From contig JAOZOY010000019.1 in the NCBI GenBank assembly GCA_029933005.1, forward strand, positions 1 to 42,705: a stretch of 42,705 nt of DNA, in the 5' to 3' direction. Below are positions 17,276 to 26,120 of this stretch, one piece after another (positions within the stretch are counted from its first letter, which is position 1; the number at the start of each line of letters is the position of its first letter). The DNA is from Deltaproteobacteria bacterium (GTDB taxonomy: Bacteria; Desulfobacterota; Desulfobulbia; Desulfobulbales; SURF-16). The notes under the pieces were generated by a model. That model worked only from the letters and a program-made list of their open reading frames with translations, was not told the DNA's origin and ran no database searches. The position numbers and the translations under genes are program-made.

Positions 17276-17332
17276 TTTTTTCACCACAAAATAACAAAAA
17301 ATGATTATCCATAAATACTTGGAGGAAAAATA

Positions 17333-17524
17333 ATGGCCTTACCTAAAAGACGACATTCTCATTCACGAACCAGGAAACGTCGTTCCCATGATGCTTTGCG
17401 GGCACCAGGAGTTGCTACCTGTGGAGAATGCGGTGAACCTAAACTGCCCCACCGACTTTGTTCCAACTGTGGTTCCTATAAGGGCCGGTCTGTAATCAGG
17501 CTGGACGAGGACGATCTGGATTAA
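17333..17524 (+). CDS. rpmF: 50S ribosomal protein L32
   Basis: A 63-residue protein with the L32 start MALPKRRHSHSRTRKRRSHDA and a zinc site formed by C30/C33 and C43/C46 (CGEC and CSNC), so it is the zinc-binding C+ form. It is a structural protein of the large ribosomal subunit. Strong Shine-Dalgarno GGAGG lies ten bases before the ATG. It is followed four bases later by plsX, the common DUF177-rpmF-plsX-fabH order that couples ribosome and membrane synthesis. The C-terminal tail is acidic (LDEDDLD). Confidence 0.97.
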   Translation: MALPKRRHSHSRTRKRRSHDALRAPGVATCGECGEPKLPHRLCSNCGSYKGRSVIRLDEDDLD

Positions 17525-17528
17525 ACAT

Positions 17529-18584
17529 ATGGCTGTTCATGTTGCCCTGGACGCCATGGGAAGTGATCGTGGCCTTGGTGAAATGGTTTCCGGGGCGATA
17601 CTTGCTGTGCAGGAGTCGGATTCTGTTGACATCACTATTCTTGGGGATAAGGAACGGATTCTGGCTGCTCTGTCACGCCATCCCAAGTTCGAAAATATTC
17701 ATATTATTTCCACCACCCAGGTTATCGCAATGGGGGATTCCCCCTTTGAGGCGATTCGCAGGAAAAAGGATTCGTCCATTGTTGTCGCCTTTAAAAAATT
17801 AAAGGAAGGCAAGTTCGATGCGGTGGTCAGTCCCGGCAATTCCGGCGCTGTCCTGGCTGCGGGTTTAAAGTATCTTGGCCGTTTAAAGGGAATTTCCCGG
17901 CCTGGAATTGCCGGTCTCTATCCTACCATGAAAGGTCCGGTTGTGATGATGGATGTGGGTGCGAATGTGGATTGCCGTCCGCAGCATCTTTATCATTTTG
18001 GCATCATGGCTTCAGCCTTTTTCACAGTTATGTTTAACAACACGCTTCCACGAGTGGGACTCCTCAGTATCGGCGAGGAAGGGGGGAAGGGAAACACCCT
18101 GGTCAGAAAAACCCACCAACTCTTGCAAGACAGTTCGCTCCATTTTATCGGCAATATTGAGGGCCGTGATACGTTTCAGGGTGATGTTGACGTGATTGTC
18201 TGTGATGGATTTGTCGGCAATGTCTGCCTGAAGCTGAGTGAAGGTCTGGCAGAGGCTATTTTTTCCATGCTGAAGGATGAAATATCAAAAACGTTTAAGG
18301 CCAAAATGGGCTATCTTCTGGCCCGTGATGCCTTTGCTCAGTTCAGAAAAAGGGTCGATTACGCCGAATATGGCGGTGCGCCCCTGCTGGGGTTGAATGG
18401 TACCGGTATCATCTGTCATGGTCGCTCCAATGCCCTGGCCATCAAAAACGGGCTTTTAGTAGCCGCGGAGTTAATTAGAAATAACGTCAATGACCATATC
18501 CGTCATTTGCTTGATATCTCGCAGAAAACTGGTAATGGATCTGAAGATGGGCGTCCTCTTTCTCAGACTGGAGAGATAGCATGA
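17529..18584 (+). CDS. plsX: Phosphate acyltransferase PlsX
   Basis: A 351-residue peripheral membrane enzyme that converts acyl-ACP and phosphate to acyl-phosphate and ACP, the first step of phosphatidate synthesis by PlsX/PlsY. Family motifs are clear: VALDAMGSDRG at the start, VVSPGNSGAVLAAGL, VMMDVGANVDCRP, and YGGAPLLGLNG. Length is normal for the family, with a short polar C-terminal extension after about residue 330. The ATG follows rpmF by four bases, and the stop overlaps the fabH ATG (ATGA). Confidence 0.97.
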   Translation: MAVHVALDAMGSDRGLGEMVSGAILAVQESDSVDITILGDKERILAALSRHPKFENIHIISTTQVIAMGDSPFEAIRRKKDSSIVVAFKKLKEGKFDAVVSPGNSGAVLAAGLKYLGRLKGISRPGIAGLYPTMKGPVVMMDVGANVDCRPQHLYHFGIMASAFFTVMFNNTLPRVGLLSIGEEGGKGNTLVRKTHQLLQDSSLHFIGNIEGRDTFQGDVDVIVCDGFVGNVCLKLSEGLAEAIFSMLKDEISKTFKAKMGYLLARDAFAQFRKRVDYAEYGGAPLLGLNGTGIICHGRSNALAIKNGLLVAAELIRNNVNDHIRHLLDISQKTGNGSEDGRPLSQTGEIA

Positions 18585-19561
18585 CAAGCAGGGCAATGAT
18601 TATCGGAACCGGTTCCTGTCTGCCCAAGCGGATTCTTTCAAATCAAGAACTGGAAACAATTGTTGATACCACCGACGAATGGATCACCACCAGGACGGGT
18701 ATAAAAAACCGTCATATTAGTCAAAATGGTGAGGAAACGTCTAAACTTGCTGCCGGAGCGGCCCGGCAGGCGCTGAAGATGGCGGGTCTTGTTGCTGCTG
18801 ATCTTGATCAGATTATTGTTGCCACCGTGACTTCTGAAATGACAATGCCATCCTGTGCCTGTCTGGTTCAAAAAGAGTTGGGCGCGACCCGGGCATTTGC
18901 TTATGATGTGAATGCCGCCTGTTCAGGTTTTATTTATGGTCTTGATCTAGCCGAAAAATACATTCTCGCCGACCCGGATTTGAAAATTCTGGTAATTGGC
19001 GCTGAAACGATGTCCACTAGAATAAACTGGCAGGACCGGAACACCTGCGTGTTGTTTGGTGATGGCGCCGGCGCCTGTATTGTGACAGGCAACAACAGCG
19101 GTCGTGGCATGCTGGCCAGTCAGCTCTATGCCGACGGCCGTCTCTTTGATTTATTAAAAATAAACTGTGCCGGCAGCATGAATCCGGATTTGAGTTTTGC
19201 AGATCATGACGGATCTTATATCAAAATGGCGGGGCGGGATGTGTTTAAGTTTGCGGTTCGTTCCATGGAAAAAGCGGTGTCAATGGTCCTTGACAAAACG
19301 AATTTTACGATCTCTGATGTCAAGTTGATCATTCCTCATCAGGCCAATATTCGTATTTTAAAAAGTTTAGCCGATCACCTCGGCACGTCCCTTGAAAAAG
19401 TCTATATTAATCTCGACAAATATGGTAATACATCCGCTGCCAGTGTGCCTATCGCTTTAGATGAGGCAAACAGGGAAGGATGTCTCCAGGAGAATGATCT
19501 GTTATTACTTTGCTGTTTTGGCGGAGGATTTACCTGGGGTGCCATGATGTTCAGGTGGTGA
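18581..19561 (+). CDS. fabH: 3-oxoacyl-ACP synthase III (KAS III)
   Basis: A 326-residue ketoacyl synthase that starts fatty-acid synthesis by condensing acyl-CoA, usually acetyl-CoA, with malonyl-ACP. The catalytic triad is visible: Cys114 in NAACSGF, His253 in IPHQAN and Asn283 in GNTSAAS. DEWITTRTGIKNRH near the N-terminus is also typical. The start overlaps the plsX stop by 4 bp. In many bacteria fabD follows fabH; here an acyl-CoA dehydrogenase does. Confidence 0.97.
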   Translation: MTSRAMIIGTGSCLPKRILSNQELETIVDTTDEWITTRTGIKNRHISQNGEETSKLAAGAARQALKMAGLVAADLDQIIVATVTSEMTMPSCACLVQKELGATRAFAYDVNAACSGFIYGLDLAEKYILADPDLKILVIGAETMSTRINWQDRNTCVLFGDGAGACIVTGNNSGRGMLASQLYADGRLFDLLKINCAGSMNPDLSFADHDGSYIKMAGRDVFKFAVRSMEKAVSMVLDKTNFTISDVKLIIPHQANIRILKSLADHLGTSLEKVYINLDKYGNTSAASVPIALDEANREGCLQENDLLLLCCFGGGFTWGAMMFRW

Positions 19562-19628
19562 TTTGTTTGTGATCATCAATCCGTCGCAGTAAAAACGATT
19601 TTTAATGTATATATAAAGGAAGAGGATT

Positions 19629-20777
19629 GTGGATTATTTCTTAACCGAAGAACAACAGATGATCAAAGACCTCGCGGCCCAGATTAGCGATGAGCTGATC
19701 ATCCCGCAGCGGGCTGAACTTGACAGGACTGAAGAGTATCCCACAGAGATCCTTGACGCTGTCGCCCAGGCTGATCTTTTTGGTATTTATATCCCCGAGG
19801 AATATGGTGGGTTTGGTACCGGATGTTTTGAAATAGTGCTCGCTCTGGAGCAGTTCGGTCGCGGCTGTACCGGTATTGCCACGGCTTTTGCCGCCAGCGC
19901 CCTGGGTGTGTATCCGATTTTGATTTCCGGCAGTCCAGAGTTAAAAGATAAATATCTGTCGGATATTGCCAGTGGCAAGAAACGGGCGGCTTTTGCCCTG
20001 ACCGAGGCCAATGCCGGCAGTGACGCTTCCGGCATCCAGACGACTGCAGTGCTCGATGGCGATGAATGGGTGTTGAATGGTACGAAACAGTGGATCACCA
20101 ATGCGGGTGAGGCTCAGATTTACACGGTAATTGCCATAACGGATAAGAAAAAAGGACCGCGGGGAGCCACCATGTTTGTTGTCGAGGATACGGATCCCGG
20201 CTTTTCGTATGGTCCTAAAGAAAAAAAACTCGGCATTCGTGCTTCTTCTACCAGAGAGCTCATCTTCAAGGATTGCCGTATTCCTAAAGATCGTATTATC
20301 GGTCGTCAGGGCGCCGGTTTTATTACAGTTATGAAAACATTGGATCAGTCCAGGCCGGGTATTGCTATCTTGGGGGTTGGTCTTGGTCAGGCTGCCCTTG
20401 ATGAATCCGTCACCTATGCAAAACAGCGTGTCCAGTTCGGCAAGCCTATTATTTCTTTTCAGGCTATACAGCATATGCTGGCGGATATGGCGATTCAGGT
20501 TGAGGCGGCACGCGCCCTGGTTTATGCCGCCGCTAAACATATCGACGCCCATCCGAAAGATATGTCAAAGGCCTCGTCCATGTGCAAGGTATTTGCAACT
20601 GACATGGCAATGAAAGTCACCGTTGATGCGGTTCAGGTTCTGGCCGGTTATGGATACATGCGTGAATATCCTGTCGAAAAAATGATGCGTGACGCCAAAA
20701 TTTTACAGATTTACGAAGGAACAAACCAAATTCAGCGTAATGTTATAGGCCAGGCGTTAAACAAGGAATATGCGTAA
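19629..20777 (+). CDS. Acyl-CoA dehydrogenase family protein
   Basis: A 382-residue FAD enzyme. The flavin-binding stretch ALTEANAGSDASG, then WITNAG, and the C-terminal catalytic base Glu363 in YEGTNQIQ are those of short/medium-chain acyl-CoA dehydrogenases. Such enzymes oxidise acyl-CoA to enoyl-CoA and pass electrons to Etf, or run backward as reductases when coupled to bifurcating Etf. The GTG start has a good purine-rich site (GGAAGAGG) just upstream. Etf genes follow after a repeat. Placement between fabH and fabG suggests a link to fatty-acid synthesis or to short-chain primer supply. Substrate and direction cannot be read from sequence. The TAA stop lies in the first bases of repeat copy C. 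Confidence 0.93.
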   Translation: MDYFLTEEQQMIKDLAAQISDELIIPQRAELDRTEEYPTEILDAVAQADLFGIYIPEEYGGFGTGCFEIVLALEQFGRGCTGIATAFAASALGVYPILISGSPELKDKYLSDIASGKKRAAFALTEANAGSDASGIQTTAVLDGDEWVLNGTKQWITNAGEAQIYTVIAITDKKKGPRGATMFVVEDTDPGFSYGPKEKKLGIRASSTRELIFKDCRIPKDRIIGRQGAGFITVMKTLDQSRPGIAILGVGLGQAALDESVTYAKQRVQFGKPIISFQAIQHMLADMAIQVEAARALVYAAAKHIDAHPKDMSKASSMCKVFATDMAMKVTVDAVQVLAGYGYMREYPVEKMMRDAKILQIYEGTNQIQRNVIGQALNKEYA

Positions 20778-20916
20778 TCGTCCACCAGCACCTCATCTTC
20801 GCCCGTTTTAACTTTGGCGCATAGAGGAGCTATAGCGCCAAAGCTAAAATGAACAAATTTGAGGCACTGGTAAACGATTACAGACCGAGGTTTGCGTAAT
20901 CTTGCAGAACGGTTAT
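20774..20916 (+). repeat. Dispersed intergenic repeat, copy C (short-core type)
   Basis: The end GTAATCGTCCACCAGCACCT (20774-) pairs with an inverted end finishing at 20881 (19 of 22 positions). Inside, TTTGGCGC/GCGCCAAA (20813-20820, 20835-20842) is capped by ATAG-AGGAG-CTAT plus a bulged A. A degenerate third end (AACGGTTAT) closes near 20916. It sits in the 190-bp gap between the dehydrogenase and etfB, inside a presumed operon, so it would be transcribed. Confidence 0.78.
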
Positions 20917-20967
20917 GAATATGCGTAGTCAGAAGACAGAAGTCAAAATAATGGAAATAAAGCGTAA

Positions 20968-21747
20968 ATGAATATTTTCGTCTGTATCAAGCAGGTTCCG
21001 GATGCCAAGGATGTCCGTCTTGATCCTGAAACAAACACCTTGGCAAGGGAAGGTGTCCAGTCAATCATTAATCCATATGATCGGCATGCCCTGGAAGAAG
21101 CGGTTCGTTTAAAGGAGAAATATTCCGGCACGGTGACGGTGATCAGTATGGGGCCTCCCCAGGCCGAGGTCATTTTGCGGGAAGCGGTTTCCTATGGAGC
21201 AGACCAGGGTATTCTTGTTTCCGACCGGGCCTTTGCCGGCGCCGATACCCTGGCAACAACATATACCATTGCCATGGCGATAAAAAAGAGCGGCACACCC
21301 GATCTGGTCCTGTGCGGGAAACAGGCCATTGATGGAGATACCGCCCAGGTAGGACCAGGGCTGGCGGAACGCCTGAATATGCCCTATGTGACCTGTGTCA
21401 GGAAAATTAATGACTTTGACAACGATACTATCCTGCTTGAAAGAATGATGGATGACGGTTATGACGAACTTGAAGTACGGTTACCTGCACTGCTTACCGT
21501 GATCAAGGAGATTAACACCCCACGTTTACCATCCTTAAAAGGCAAGATGAAGGCAAAAAAAATTGCAATCACCACCCTGTCGGCTGAAGATATTGGTGCC
21601 GATTCCAGCCAACTTGGCCTCACTGGTTCACCGACCTGGGTCGTCAATGTATTTTCTCCTGAATTCAAGGGGAAACGATCAATGATCACAGGCAGCGTGG
21701 ATGAGCAGGTTGCCCGGTTAACTGAAAAATTGACGGAACTTATTTAA
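20968..21747 (+). CDS. etfB: Electron transfer flavoprotein, beta subunit
   Basis: A 259-residue EtfB. The start MNIFVCIKQVPDAKDVRLDP and NPYDRHALEEAVRLKE are typical of the clostridial or delta-type subunits, which include bifurcating members, rather than the mitochondrial type. VISMGPPQAEVILREAVSYGAD, LVLCGKQAIDGDTAQVGPGLAERL and a C-terminal VVNVFSPEFKGKRSM segment follow the family. It would bind the second cofactor (AMP or FAD) and pair with EtfA encoded 8 bp downstream, moving electrons to or from the acyl-CoA dehydrogenase. No strong ribosome binding site precedes the ATG. Confidence 0.95.
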   Translation: MNIFVCIKQVPDAKDVRLDPETNTLAREGVQSIINPYDRHALEEAVRLKEKYSGTVTVISMGPPQAEVILREAVSYGADQGILVSDRAFAGADTLATTYTIAMAIKKSGTPDLVLCGKQAIDGDTAQVGPGLAERLNMPYVTCVRKINDFDNDTILLERMMDDGYDELEVRLPALLTVIKEINTPRLPSLKGKMKAKKIAITTLSAEDIGADSSQLGLTGSPTWVVNVFSPEFKGKRSMITGSVDEQVARLTEKLTELI

Positions 21748-21755
21748 AAAAATTC

Positions 21756-22949
21756 ATGTTATTGATAGATACTGAAGCCTGTATCGGCTGTGGAGTTTGC
21801 GAGGAAAACTGCGCCTTTGACGCTATTCATGTAGTTGATGGTATAGCCGAAGTCAATGATAACTGTACTCTCTGCGGCTCCTGTGTTGATGAATGTGAAG
21901 CCGAGGCACTGCACATTGAGAGAGAAGAGCAGCCGGGACAGGCTGATCTTTCCCAGTGGTCCGGTATCTGGGTTTTTGCTGAATATCGGAACGGCCGTAT
22001 GGCTCCTGTTACTTTTGAATTGCTCGGGGTGGGACGTAAACTGGCGGATCAGCGCCAGGTAAAATTATCAACGGTTTTACTCGGACATCAGCTTCAAGGA
22101 GAAGCGGAGAAATTAATAGCTTATGGCGCTGATGTCGTCTATGTGGCGGATGATCCTGCTCTGGAGCATTTTACCGATGACGCCTACAGCAATGTTCTAA
22201 TTGACCTGATTCGTGAGCATCAGCCCGAAGTTGTGCTGGCCGGGGCTACGGCTATCGGCCGATCTTTTATTCCCCGGGTTGCAACGATCATGAAAACCGG
22301 TCTCACGGCCGACTGTACCGGGCTGGAAATTAATGCTGAGGATGGCTCTCTTTTGCAGACCAGGCCCGCCTTTGGCGGCAATATCATGGCAACTATTGCC
22401 TGTTCTAAATTTCGGCCGCAGATGTCCACTGTCCGTCCCTTGGTCATGAAGGCATTGGATCCTGATGAGACCAGAACAGGAGAGGTGATTACGGTAAAAC
22501 CTTCCTCGGAAAGAATGGCATCGCGTGTCAGGGTTATACGTAATGTAGTTGAGGAAGGGGATCAGGTTAATTTGACTGAAGCCGATATTGTTATTGCCGG
22601 CGGTCGCGGCCTTGAGAGCAAAAAAGGTTTTGCCATGCTTGAGGAACTGGCCGGTTTGCTGGGAGGCGCGGTGGCGGCTTCCAGGGCAGCCGTGGACAGC
22701 GGCTGGGTTTCGTATCCTCACCAGGTTGGCCAGACGGGCAAGACCGTCTGTCCCAAGATTTATATCTGTTGTGGTATTTCCGGAGCTATTCAGCATCTGG
22801 TGGGGATGCAATCTTCAGAAGTTATTATTGCCATTAACAAGGATCCGGATGCTCCAATCTTTGATATTGCCACTTATGGTGTGGTCGGTGATCTTTTTGA
22901 AATTCTGCCCGCATTGATTGATAAACTGAAAGAAGCATCTGGTAAATAG
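21756..22949 (+). CDS. etfA: Electron transfer flavoprotein, alpha subunit, with N-terminal 2[4Fe-4S] ferredoxin domain
   Basis: A 397-residue EtfA. Residues about 1-60 form a bacterial ferredoxin-like domain with two cluster motifs, CIGCGVCEENC and CTLCGSCVDEC. The rest is EtfA: an N-terminal domain (WSGIWVFAEYRNG onward) and the C-terminal FAD domain with SRAAVDSGWV, HQVGQTGKTVCP, CGISGAIQHLVGM and NKDPDAPIFDIATYG. Ferredoxin-fused EtfA subunits are known in anaerobes, for example in caffeyl-CoA reductase-Etf complexes, where bifurcation occurs. The start ATG has a poor ribosome binding site, but it lies right before the first cluster. The stop is one base before fabG. Confidence 0.95.
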   Translation: MLLIDTEACIGCGVCEENCAFDAIHVVDGIAEVNDNCTLCGSCVDECEAEALHIEREEQPGQADLSQWSGIWVFAEYRNGRMAPVTFELLGVGRKLADQRQVKLSTVLLGHQLQGEAEKLIAYGADVVYVADDPALEHFTDDAYSNVLIDLIREHQPEVVLAGATAIGRSFIPRVATIMKTGLTADCTGLEINAEDGSLLQTRPAFGGNIMATIACSKFRPQMSTVRPLVMKALDPDETRTGEVITVKPSSERMASRVRVIRNVVEEGDQVNLTEADIVIAGGRGLESKKGFAMLEELAGLLGGAVAASRAAVDSGWVSYPHQVGQTGKTVCPKIYICCGISGAIQHLVGMQSSEVIIAINKDPDAPIFDIATYGVVGDLFEILPALIDKLKEASGK

Positions 22950-22950
22950 A

Positions 22951-23697
<747 letters not shown>

Positions 23698-23819
23698 GTT
23701 CGGAAGACAGGCATCAGTAGATATAGTTACGTATTTTTAAGGAATTAAATTTATTTGAGTTTTTAGATAGCAAAAACTTTGAAATTTAAAATTTTTATAA
23801 TCAGCTAAGGAGAAAAATT

Positions 23820-24053
23820 ATGGCAGTAGAAGACAAACTTATTGATATTATTGCGGAACAACTCAGTGTGGACAAAGGCAAGGTTGTTGCTTCCGCTTCT
23901 TTTGTTGACGACCTTGGCGCTGATTCTCTGGATCTTGTTGAGTTGATCATGGCCATGGAAGAGTCTTTTGATATTGAAATTCCTGACGAGGATGCCGAAA
24001 AAATTATGACCGTTCAGGATGCTATCGCATATGTAGATAAAATTAAAGGATAA
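23820..24053 (+). CDS. acpP: Acyl carrier protein
   Basis: A 77-residue acidic ACP. Ser36 in the motif ADSLDLVEL is the site of 4'-phosphopantetheine attachment, and the length and four-helix pattern are standard. It carries growing acyl chains for FabH/FabG/FabF. A strong AAGGAG site lies seven bases before the ATG. About 120 bp of A/T-rich DNA before it may hold an additional promoter, though I could not identify boxes. Confidence 0.97.
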   Translation: MAVEDKLIDIIAEQLSVDKGKVVASASFVDDLGADSLDLVELIMAMEESFDIEIPDEDAEKIMTVQDAIAYVDKIKG

Positions 24054-24290
24054 CAAGCCACGCTGAAAGTTTCCGGCTGTAAGTAGCGTCAATAAATTCA
24101 TGGTTGATGAGATCGGGCTGCACAATTTTCAGAGAGGCACGGAGAAAAACTCTATGCCCCTGCAAGAGACTTTTATATAAAAATATCAAACCCCTGGTTT
24201 TAATCATTGCGCCCTTGATGACGCTTCCTTCCGTTGTTCGAAACGGAGTGAGGCGTTTTCTGGCAATAGGGTAACGTTAAGAGGCAGCAA

Positions 24291-25538
24291 GTGAAAAGAA
24301 GAGTCGTGGTAACAGGTGTTGGCCTTGTAACCCCTTTGGGAACCGGTGTGGACAAGACGTGGGAAGGTTTGTGTGCCGGCAAAAGCGGTATTGGGCCAAT
24401 TACCAGATTTGACGTCAGTGATTACGCCGTGAAAATTGCCGCTGAGGTTAAAGATTTTCAGATAGATGATTTTATAGAAAAAAAATTGGCCAAGCATCTT
24501 GAATTTTTTGTTCAATATGCCATTGCCGCGGCAGATATGGCCTTGAAGGATGCCGATTTTTCCATAACCGAGGAAAATGGCACCAGGGTCGGGGTCATTA
24601 CCGGTTGTGGCCTGGGAGGGCTTCCTGCCATTGAAAAATATGCCGATGTTGTGCGGGAACGTGGCCCCAGGCGCATTACCCCCTTCTTTATCCCCATGGT
24701 CATCCCAAATATGGGCGCCGGTCATATTTCCATTGTGAACAAAGCAAAAGGCCCGAATATGTCGTTAACGACTGCCTGCGCCGCCGGTACCCACGCAGTA
24801 GGGGAAGCCTACAGGTTGATCAGTGATGGAAAATGTGATGCGGCTATAACCGGTGGCAGTGAATCCACCATCTGTCCTCTGGCTGTTGCGGGTTTTTCCT
24901 CCATGAAAGCCTTGTCAAAAAGAAATGATGAACCTGAAAAGGCTTCCCGTCCTTTTGACAAAGATCGTGATGGTTTTGTTATTGCCGAAGGTGCCGGCAT
25001 GTTGATTTTGGAAGAGCTGGAAAACGCCAGGGCACGAGGAGCAAAAATATATGCGGAAATGGCCGGATATGGTTTGTCCGGCGATGGTTATCATATGGCT
25101 GCCCCGCCGGAAGACGGTAACGGTGCTGTGCGTTGTATGCAGATGGCGCTTGATGATGCCGGCATGAAACCTGCCGATATCGATTACATTAATGCCCATG
25201 GCACCTCTACTCCGTTGAATGATGTGGTGGAAACCAGAGCGATCAAACAGGTCTTTCAAGAGCATGCCTCAAAACTTGCAATCAGTTCCACTAAATCCAT
25301 GACCGGCCATATGCTGGGAGGCGCCGGCGGAATTGAGGCGGTGTTTACGGCATTATCGCTTTATCACCAGTTGATTCCTCCTACTGCAAATCTGGAAAAT
25401 CCGGATCTGGAGTGCGATCTGGACTATGTGCCGGGCACAGCCAGAGAAAGTAATATCCAGGCGGCCATGTCCAACTCTTTTGGTTTTGGCGGGACAAATG
25501 CGGTGGTTATCATGAAACGCTACGGAGATTCAAAGTGA
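24291..25538 (+). CDS. fabF: 3-oxoacyl-ACP synthase II (KAS II)
   Basis: A 415-residue elongating ketoacyl-ACP synthase. The catalytic residues are Cys163 (TTACAAGTH), His303 (NAHGTST) and His340 (KSMTGHMLGGAGG), at exactly the positions usual for FabF. The GTG start has GAGG six bases upstream. The 237-bp gap before it holds no gene I recognise. The stop overlaps the rpiB GTG (GTGA). Confidence 0.97.
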   Translation: MKRRVVVTGVGLVTPLGTGVDKTWEGLCAGKSGIGPITRFDVSDYAVKIAAEVKDFQIDDFIEKKLAKHLEFFVQYAIAAADMALKDADFSITEENGTRVGVITGCGLGGLPAIEKYADVVRERGPRRITPFFIPMVIPNMGAGHISIVNKAKGPNMSLTTACAAGTHAVGEAYRLISDGKCDAAITGGSESTICPLAVAGFSSMKALSKRNDEPEKASRPFDKDRDGFVIAEGAGMLILEELENARARGAKIYAEMAGYGLSGDGYHMAAPPEDGNGAVRCMQMALDDAGMKPADIDYINAHGTSTPLNDVVETRAIKQVFQEHASKLAISSTKSMTGHMLGGAGGIEAVFTALSLYHQLIPPTANLENPDLECDLDYVPGTARESNIQAAMSNSFGFGGTNAVVIMKRYGDSK

Positions 25539-25966
25539 AAATTGCAATTGGCTGTGACCACGGCGGCCTCACTTTAAAAAATGATATTCTTGATTTCTTG
25601 GCCGCAAGTGACCTTCAAGTGATGGATCAGGGAACTTTTTCCTCTGATTCCGTTGATTATCCAATTTTTGCTAAAAAAGTGTGTGACCTTGTAGCAAGTG
25701 GTGCATGTGACCGTGGGATTTTGATTTGCGGAACGGGCATTGGAATGTCCATGGCCGCAAATCGAAATGAACTCATCAGGGCAGCACTTTGCCATGAGAT
25801 TTTTACTGCCAGGATGAGCCGTGAACATAATGATGCAAACGTGCTCTGCCTTGGGGCCAGGGTCATTGGTTCCGGATTGGCGTTGGAAATGATCCGAGTC
25901 TGGCTTGAGACCAAATTCGGCGATGATCGACATCTCAGGCGCATTAAGATGTTTTCAAAAATTTAA
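25535..25966 (+). CDS. rpiB: Ribose-5-phosphate isomerase B
   Basis: A 143-residue RpiB/LacAB-family isomerase that interconverts ribose-5-phosphate and ribulose-5-phosphate. The start MKIAIGCDHGG holds Asp8-His9 of the phosphate/sugar site; Cys65 in ILICGTGIGMS is the catalytic base position, and NDANVLCLGAR is conserved. The GTG start overlaps the fabF stop. It likely supplies pentose phosphates for the riboflavin and nucleotide genes farther on, but the order rpiB-glyA-deaminase-nrdR-rib may simply be a conserved operon. Confidence 0.95.
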   Translation: MKIAIGCDHGGLTLKNDILDFLAASDLQVMDQGTFSSDSVDYPIFAKKVCDLVASGACDRGILICGTGIGMSMAANRNELIRAALCHEIFTARMSREHNDANVLCLGARVIGSGLALEMIRVWLETKFGDDRHLRRIKMFSKI

Positions 25967-25975
25967 ACACCAGTC

Positions 25976-26054
25976 CTGAAGGCTGATATGCGAGAGCAGC
26001 GAGACATCGAGGAACGCCCATTTTTTCCTAAGTTTATCCTCGAAAAGTCTTCAG
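25976..26054. repeat. Structured inverted repeat upstream of glyA
   Basis: Outer arms CTGAAG (25976-25981) and CTTCAG (26049-26054) enclose inner arms TCGAGGA (26007-26013) and TCCTCGA (26037-26043). It has no T-run after the stem and does not match the glycine riboswitch. It could be a dispersed repeat or a leader structure of glyA, whose start is 66 bp downstream. Confidence 0.4.
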
Positions 26055-26120
26055 CTTACGAAATTATAAAAATTGACTTATGAAGTTTTATTCCACTTTA
26101 GTGGGTTAGGGTGATTCGTA

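Noticed and set aside
19941-20552. 203-codon minus-strand open frame inside the acyl-CoA dehydrogenase gene
   Set aside because: Shadow of a conserved gene; composition and motifs do not resemble a protein family.
25967-26120. Glycine riboswitch before glyA
   Set aside because: The stems present do not match the glycine aptamer core.
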